Notes under the pieces: model-generated
Databases searched by the model: none
What the model was told of the DNA's origin: nothing
Seen by the model: only the letters and a program-made list of their open reading frames with translations
Shown here: piece after piece, positions 59,149-64,000 of the stretch
How positions within the stretch are numbered: the stretch's first letter is position 1
Layout of the letters: every line of letters starts with the position of its first letter
NCBI GenBank assembly: GCA_016785225.1
Contig: JAFBJZ010000872.1
Coordinates: 1,608,501-1,672,500, forward strand
Source: Psettodes erumei
Taxonomy: Eukaryota > Chordata > Actinopteri > Pleuronectiformes > Psettodidae
Length of the DNA: 64,000 bases
Direction of reading: 5' to 3'
Translations under genes and position numbers: made by a program

Positions 59149-60623
59149 GTGAATGTTTCTTTATTTAATTTAAGCAATCCTCTCAGCACACGTTAACGCG
59201 TCTGACTCGACCACGTCATTTAGATCCCAGTTTGAAAGAGTTTAAAGTTTTTGTCACTATTAAATATAGTGTATGGGTATAAGGTTTTCGAGAATTTATT
59301 AAAAGCTGGTTAAAATGAATCGACATGGGTGTCTTTGAATGTCTTCTGGCAGTGAGTGGGTTTGGTTTCCCTGATAACCTGTGTTTTTGTTTTGTTTTTT
59401 AAAGGGTTAGGAGTTCCACAGATACTCCTCAAAAATACATCAAGGCAGTTTATAGGGAGTATACAGACTCCACATACACTGTCCCCAAGCCAAGGCCAGC
59501 ATGGACAGGTAGGTCCGCTATAAAGGGTATTACGGCTCTATTAATGGCCAGTGAAAGTTAACCAATTATGTCTATGCACACCAAAGGAAGAAATAAACAA
59601 CTTTTATCTTTAGTTTTATCTTTCAGACAGTCATATTGTATCTGCCTGAATATTCAACCCCAAAAAGCAAAATGTCATAGTTACTGATTCTGTTTCAGAG
59701 CATGTGTGTTCGGATTTTTATCATTCTCATTATGAATTCTTAAGAAAAGTTGTGTCTGTGGGTTGCAGGTATCCAAGGCCCGGTGATTGTTGCTCAGGCT
59801 GGTGACAGGGTCGTGGTCCACTTCAAAAACCTGGCCTCTCAGCCCTACAGCATTAGCCCTGTCGGCATCACCTACGGGAAACAGTCTGAAGGTAAATTGT
59901 CAACAATGACTCTGCACCCTTGACCCAGCCTTTTGTCTCATAATCAGTGTTTAATGTGGAGTCTGTGTTACACTGTAGATGACAAAATGGAATAAACACA
60001 AAAGGCCAATGAGCTTAATTTTCCTGTGCCACTGGATTTAGATCAGGGAATTTTAGTCAGATACTCAGCTTTTAATTTAACTTGAAGGGTGTGATTAAGA
60101 GATCCATAAAAGCAAAGTGCAAAAGCTAAAGGAATCATTTAGAAGAAAAAACGAAAGCCCAAGAAGTTGCCTCCCCATTCTTTAGAAATTGCAGTGGGTA
60201 ACGGTTATCATTATCTTGTGTGTGCAGGTCTTGTGCAGCATGTTAGAGCCAAACAGTTTTTGCATCATCTGTGTTCTGCATAAAACACATGCAGTTTGGG
60301 GTTAAAACGTTTATTATTTGGCACCGTTGAAATACAGTACTGGACTGCAAAGGTAATCATTGAATATCCCTGATCTGAGAAGCCGTTGAGCCTTAATCCC
60401 CCCACAACAGGCACTGGCACATGTCCTAATGCTGCTGTAGATCCAGAGCAGTCATTTCCTGTAAATGGCTCCCTTCTTCCCATGACATGGGTACTTACTT
60501 ATAATTGGGTTTATCTTAATCTGAAAAGCCTCAGTTCTGTCACATCCAGGAATGAGGGTTCATGAAACAGATCTAATCACAATTATTGTCCTATATTAAG
60601 GGTTTAGGAAAAGACTGTTGTTG

Positions 60624-60661
<38 letters not shown>

Positions 60662-61586
60662 CGAGTGCATGTGTGAGCACATGTTTGAGCACATGTGATT
60701 TATGTGCCTATTGCACATCATCGTGACTCAAAGCTTCCTCCTGGATGCATTTTTTACTGAAGCATATTAGTACACTGTGATGATACTTTATTCCTGATGC
60801 GATTTTCAAAACTAAAGTTGCAATTTCAAACATTCCCAAATGAGAAACACACTTAACCACTCTTAAGCCGAGGTTAAGACCAAATTCCATTGTTTGATTT
60901 GTCGTATTATCCTGCAGTGATGGTGGTTTTCCTGCTCTTGCCCACCTCTACTTCTCGATGAATATTCTGTGGAGGAGTTAGAGAGTTGTGCTGTCATTTC
61001 TTTCCAGGAGCTGGGTATGATGACTCCACTGCGGGCCGGGAGAAGCAGGATGATGCTGTCTCCCCAGGAGGATACTATGAATATGTGTGGGACATCAGCC
61101 CCAAAGACGGCCCCACCCCCAGTGACCCTGACTGCCTCACCTACTCCTACTCATCCCAGGTGGACACAGTCCGAGACATCAACTCCGGACTCATTGGTGC
61201 CCTGCTCATCTGTAAATTAAGTCAGTATTTCCATTTGTAATGTCTTTTTTGGTTCATTAGGCTCATCACAGTAATCAATTTTGAGGGGTTAAACAAGTCT
61301 CATAGCATCCTTTTGCAAAACCTTCTCTTGAGCATCTCTCAGCTTTTATGAAAGTGCATTGTTAAATACATAATCGTTAATCATTGGAGTGCTTCTTATA
61401 TTTTGGGCATCTTTATACCATTTATTGTTCTGTAAAGACCTAACTTTTTTATCATATCCATATTACTAAGTGCAGCCCTTTGCTGAAATGTGCCATTTGG
61501 CTGTAGTTGGTTATGGCATTACTCACATACTATCACACCTTGCCCTTAAGAGCTCTCTAAATCTAAATCTAAATCTTAACCTGTAT

Positions 61587-61646
<60 letters not shown>

Positions 61647-64000
61647 AGGTGCATTCACAGATGAAGGCCAGAGGAGAAATCCAGCATTCGTCCTGCTTTT
61701 TGCAGTGTTTGATGAGTCCAAAAGCTGGTACGGAGAGGTAGGAGAGAGGGTGAGCAGAGAAAAGTTCAAGAGGAGCCAAAACAGAAAGGAATACCACACC
61801 ATCAATGGATATGTCAACTCCACATTACCCGGTAATGAACCAGACCTGTCTGCAGAGAGTTTGTCCCATGAAGTCGTGTTGTAATGTTAAGTGTTGTGCT
61901 CGTTGATCAGTGGCTGTGTCGTATGTTGTCTGCACTGGCCTTATTTTCTCTCTCTCTCTGTTTGTGTGTGTGTGTGTGTGTAGGCTTGACAATGTGTCAA
62001 GGCCGTAATTATGTGTTTTGGCATTTGATTGGTGTGGGTACAGCTCCGAAAATCCACTCCATTCAATTCCAGGAACATACTCTGCAGGTAATTCAGGTCC
62101 TCATGTAAAAGTCAGTCACAGCTCAGAGATTTAAAAAAAACATTCAGGAAGCTTTTCTTTTATATCCTTAACTTCCAAAGGAAAAACGGGCTTATTCTGA
62201 AAAATATAAAATGTGAAATAAGTGATAAGTGTAAGTTTTGCACACTGTCTTTGTTTTCTCAGGTGTTGACTCATCGTAAAGTCAGCATGGAGGTGACCCC
62301 CATGACCTTCATCACTGCGGAAATGAGACCTGCTGCTTTAGGTCGCTTCCTTATCAGCTGTCAGATACATGCTCACCGCTATGGTAAGGACAAACATCTG
62401 TTACTTTGATTTAAAAAGAAAAAAACTTATGTCTTTAATCTGATTGTTACGGTGCCCCACTGCTCTGCCCAGATGGTATGAATGCATTGTTCACTGTGGA
62501 GAAATGCCCGGAGCCCATCGCTCTGCCAGGACCTGACCGGCGTAACGTTAAACACAAGGATTCTGATGAGGACTCCAGTGAGGACGACGGTGATTATGAT
62601 GATTTGTTCAACACCATCAGCTTTCTGCCCAAGATGCCACAAGTGCAAGCAAGAGCAAGCAGAGGACACCAGTCTAAAACCTGGAGGCATTATATTGCTG
62701 CTGAAGAGGTCACCTGGGACTATGCTCCTCATCTGAAACCCATGGACAGGTAGGAAAGATCAAGTTGGGGAGGAAGAAGTCACTGAATTGATTTGAAACA
62801 ATTGTCTTGGATAAAATGACTGTTTTTTTCTCTGCCACATCAGTGACCTGCAGTCCAGAAATTTGCCTTCATATCCCCATCACATGGGCTACAAGTATAA
62901 AAAGGTGGTGTATGTAGAATACAGAGACGCATCTTTCAGTCAGAGGAAAAACCCTGACAAGAATTTGCTGGGTCCACTTCTGAAAGGAAAAGTCAATGAT
63001 CAGTTCCACGTGAGTGTGTACAATTATTAAGGACAGATAATAGAAGAGTTGGCCTTTTGTGCATGAAAAATATAAAAGAAATTCTGACAATTGTACAAAA
63101 ATAAACCAATGTAGCACTGATCTTCCATTGGTTTACATCATGTCTTCAGATCACTTTCAGAAACCTGGCCAGTCGCCCTTTCAATATCTACCCCACTGGC
63201 CTTACCAGGATCTTTCCATTTCAGAGAACCACAAATGGTAAGCTTAAAACACAGACAGCAGTAAAAAAAAATCATGCATTTCTAACTTTTCTCTCTTAAC
63301 TGTCTTAACTGTCTACTCAGAATTTGAATGCCTTTCAGTTGAAGGCTCAGTATTTCCAAGTGATATGGAATATATGATGGGGTATGATTTCAAGGGGTAT
63401 TTTCAAATTATTCAGGGATTTTGTAATTTTGCTAACAAACATCAGATGTATAATGCTTAGCTCATGTTATGTTTGTTACTGTGTGTGCTGTCTTCAGTGT
63501 TGGCTGTTTGAAGCTACTGCAACACCCCATATTCCCAACATCATAATATGATCCTTTAATTTGATTGTAAAACAGAGGCAGAGAAGGACTTGCGCTCCAT
63601 GGGAGTGCCACCCAATGGGACGTTTGACTACATTTGGAGTCTAACGACAGATGATGGGCCCTTGGAGGGAGACCCCCAGTGTCTGACCCAACTCTATCAG
63701 AGCACCATCTCACCAGAGAGGGACTTGGCATCGGGGCTGGTGGGCACTCTGCTCATCTGCAAGTATGAAGCCATTGACACCAGAGGACGCCTGGTGAGAT
63801 GAATGTTTAAGAATCTTCACAGAACATAGCACCAGCAGACAAGAACATGAATTATTTGAAGAAAAAAGAAAGAAAAAAATTCCAAAAGAAGCAAGCTGCA
63901 GTTTTGCCTCCATCAATGTTGTTTTATATTGTGGCTGTCGTTGCATATAGGTGGGCCCAGACAAAGAGTGGAGCTTGATATTTGCTGTGTTTGATGAGAA
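58976..64000 (+). CDS. f8: Coagulation factor VIII, N-terminal part (signal, A1, a1, most of A2), 3' truncated by window
   Basis: Factor VIII is the secreted cofactor of factor IXa in factor X activation. Exons: 58976-59148, 59405-59508, 59769-59891, 61008-61220, 61649-61831, 61984-62087, 62263-62383, 62473-62749, 62844-63009, 63150-63237, 63576-63793, 63951-64000+. The frame is continuous for 606 residues. There is a leucine-rich signal peptide (1 to ~21). A1 shows a Cys176-Cys202 pair, a Cys270/Cys352 pair, type-1 copper ligands H290, C333, H338, M343, and the calcium-site acids E133, D139, E145, D148, D149. An acidic a1 linker (370-384, DSDEDSSEDDGDYDD) with Tyr382 precedes R401, the position of the human Arg372 thrombin site. 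A2 begins KTWRHYIAAEE. The acidic linker and segments such as CLTYSYSSQVD and NSGLIGALL favour F8 over F5, ceruloplasmin or hephaestin. The B domain, A3 and C domains lie beyond the window. Confidence 0.93.
59405..59508 (+). CDS. f8: f8 exon: A1
   Basis: The exon is 104 nt. It encodes VRSSTDTPQKYIKAVYREYT to KPRPAWT. KPRPAWTG matches the conserved A1 KPRPPWMG motif. Confidence 0.92.
59769..59891 (+). CDS. f8: f8 exon: A1
   Basis: The exon is 123 nt, the human exon 3 length as I recall. It encodes GIQGPVIVAQAGDRVVVHFK to YGKQSE. Confidence 0.94.
60626..60658. repeat. (TG)n microsatellite in f8 intron
   Basis: A pure run of about 16 TG units inside the 1.1 kb intron before the 61008 exon. Confidence 0.92.
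61008..61220 (+). CDS. f8: f8 exon: A1 with calcium loop
   Basis: The exon is 213 nt, the human exon 4 length as I recall. It encodes GAGYDDSTAGREKQDDAVS through the disulphide C176/C202 to ICKL. The donor gtcagt is slightly non-consensus. Confidence 0.94.
   Translation, partial: ELGMMTPLRAGRSRMMLSPQEDTMNMCGTSAPKTAPPPVTLTASPTPTHPRWTQSETSTPDSLVPCSSVN
61589..61642. repeat. (TG)27 at an f8 splice acceptor
   Basis: Twenty-seven pure TG units end six bases before the exon at 61649, occupying the usual pyrimidine-tract position. Confidence 0.97.
61649..61831 (+). CDS. f8: f8 exon: A1, equivalent of human exons 5 and 6 together
   Basis: The exon is 183 nt. It encodes AFTDEGQRRNPAFVLLFAVF to VNGYVN-like TINGYVNSTLP without interruption. 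Human F8 has an intron inside this stretch, just after the FDE motif. The acceptor (tgtcccag) is preceded directly by 27 TG units. Confidence 0.92.
61963..61980. repeat. (TG)9 at the next f8 splice acceptor
   Basis: Nine TG units are followed immediately by the TAG acceptor. A short CT run (61948-61959) lies just upstream. Confidence 0.95.
61984..62087 (+). CDS. f8: f8 exon: A1
   Basis: The exon is 104 nt. It encodes GLTMCQGRNYVFWHLIGVG to EHTLQ and includes copper ligand H290. The acceptor TAG follows nine TG units directly. Confidence 0.92.
62263..62383 (+). CDS. f8: f8 exon: A1 with copper Cys and His
   Basis: The exon is 121 nt. It encodes VLTHRKVSMEVTPMTFITAE to CQIHAHRY and carries C333 and H338. 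With the preceding exon it equals a single human exon 7 (225 against about 222 nt). Confidence 0.92.
62473..62749 (+). CDS. f8: f8 exon: A1 end, acidic a1 linker, A2 start
   Basis: The exon is 277 nt. It encodes DGMNALFTVEKCPEPIALP, the acidic run with Tyr382, R401 at the thrombin position, then KTWRHYIAAEEVTWDYAP. Confidence 0.93.
62844..63009 (+). CDS. f8: f8 exon: A2
   Basis: The exon is 166 nt. It encodes DLQSRNLPSYPHHMGYKYKK to KGKVNDQFH. Confidence 0.92.
63150..63237 (+). CDS. f8: f8 exon: A2
   Basis: The exon is 88 nt. It encodes ITFRNLASRPFNIYPTGLT to QRTTN. Confidence 0.92.
63576..63793 (+). CDS. f8: f8 exon: A2
   Basis: The exon is 218 nt. It encodes AEKDLRSMGVPPNGTFDY through ERDLASGLVGTLLICK to DTRGRL. 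Confidence 0.93.
63951..64000 (+). CDS. f8: f8 exon: A2, cut by window end
   Basis: The exon encodes VGPDKEWSLIFAVFDE. FAVFDE is the conserved A-domain motif. The exon continues past the window. Confidence 0.9.
   Translation, partial: MGPDKEWSLIFAVFDE

Noticed and set aside
58976..64000. Ceruloplasmin, hephaestin or factor V as the identity of the multicopper-oxidase-like gene
   Set aside because: The acidic a1 linker, the R401 thrombin position and F8-like A1 segments favour factor VIII. Human factor V lacks the acidic linker between A1 and A2.

Overview
The window is nuclear DNA from a ray-finned fish, most likely a percomorph teleost. The evidence is: spliced vertebrate genes with GT-AG introns, many (TG/CA)n microsatellites, a tRNA-derived SINE of a type common in percomorph fish, and a phosphoethanolamine methyltransferase gene that fish keep and mammals lack. 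All recognisable genes lie on the + strand. There are no operons, CRISPR arrays, rRNA genes or intact tRNA genes.

Layout. (1) Positions 1-27819 hold the 3' two thirds of mid2 (Midline-2/TRIM1), a microtubule-associated RING E3 ubiquitin ligase. Seven exons encode the end of the coiled coil, the COS box, the FN3 domain and the PRY-SPRY domain. The RING/B-box exons lie upstream of the window. Its largest intron (14871-26835) contains a striking ~1.0 kb array of TTGGGG units (22651-23662), telomere-like and strongly G-quadruplex-prone. (2) Positions 27820-47650 are the mid2 3'UTR followed by ~18 kb of intergenic DNA with a SINE, a possible solo-LTR-like stretch, microsatellites and a candidate conserved element rich in homeodomain cores. 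(3) Positions 47690-54290 hold a complete pmt gene (one non-coding plus twelve coding exons, 492 aa). It encodes a tandem two-domain SAM methyltransferase that should make phosphocholine from phosphoethanolamine. (4) Positions 55740-57727 hold a small gene I do not recognise. It has plausible splice sites but an in-frame stop and a frame problem, so it may be a pseudogene. (5) From 58976 to the window end lies the 5' part of coagulation factor VIII (f8): signal peptide, the whole A1 domain, the acidic a1 linker with a thrombin-site equivalent, and most of A2.

The genes are functionally unrelated neighbours: ubiquitination at microtubules, phospholipid headgroup synthesis, and clotting. Human MID2 (Xq22) and F8 (Xq28) lie on the same chromosome arm, so their closeness here may preserve an old linkage. 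No previously undescribed system is evident. The items most worth following up are the TTGGGG array, two consecutive f8 splice acceptors built on (TG)n repeats instead of normal pyrimidine tracts, the altered f8 exon structure relative to human, and the broken small gene.
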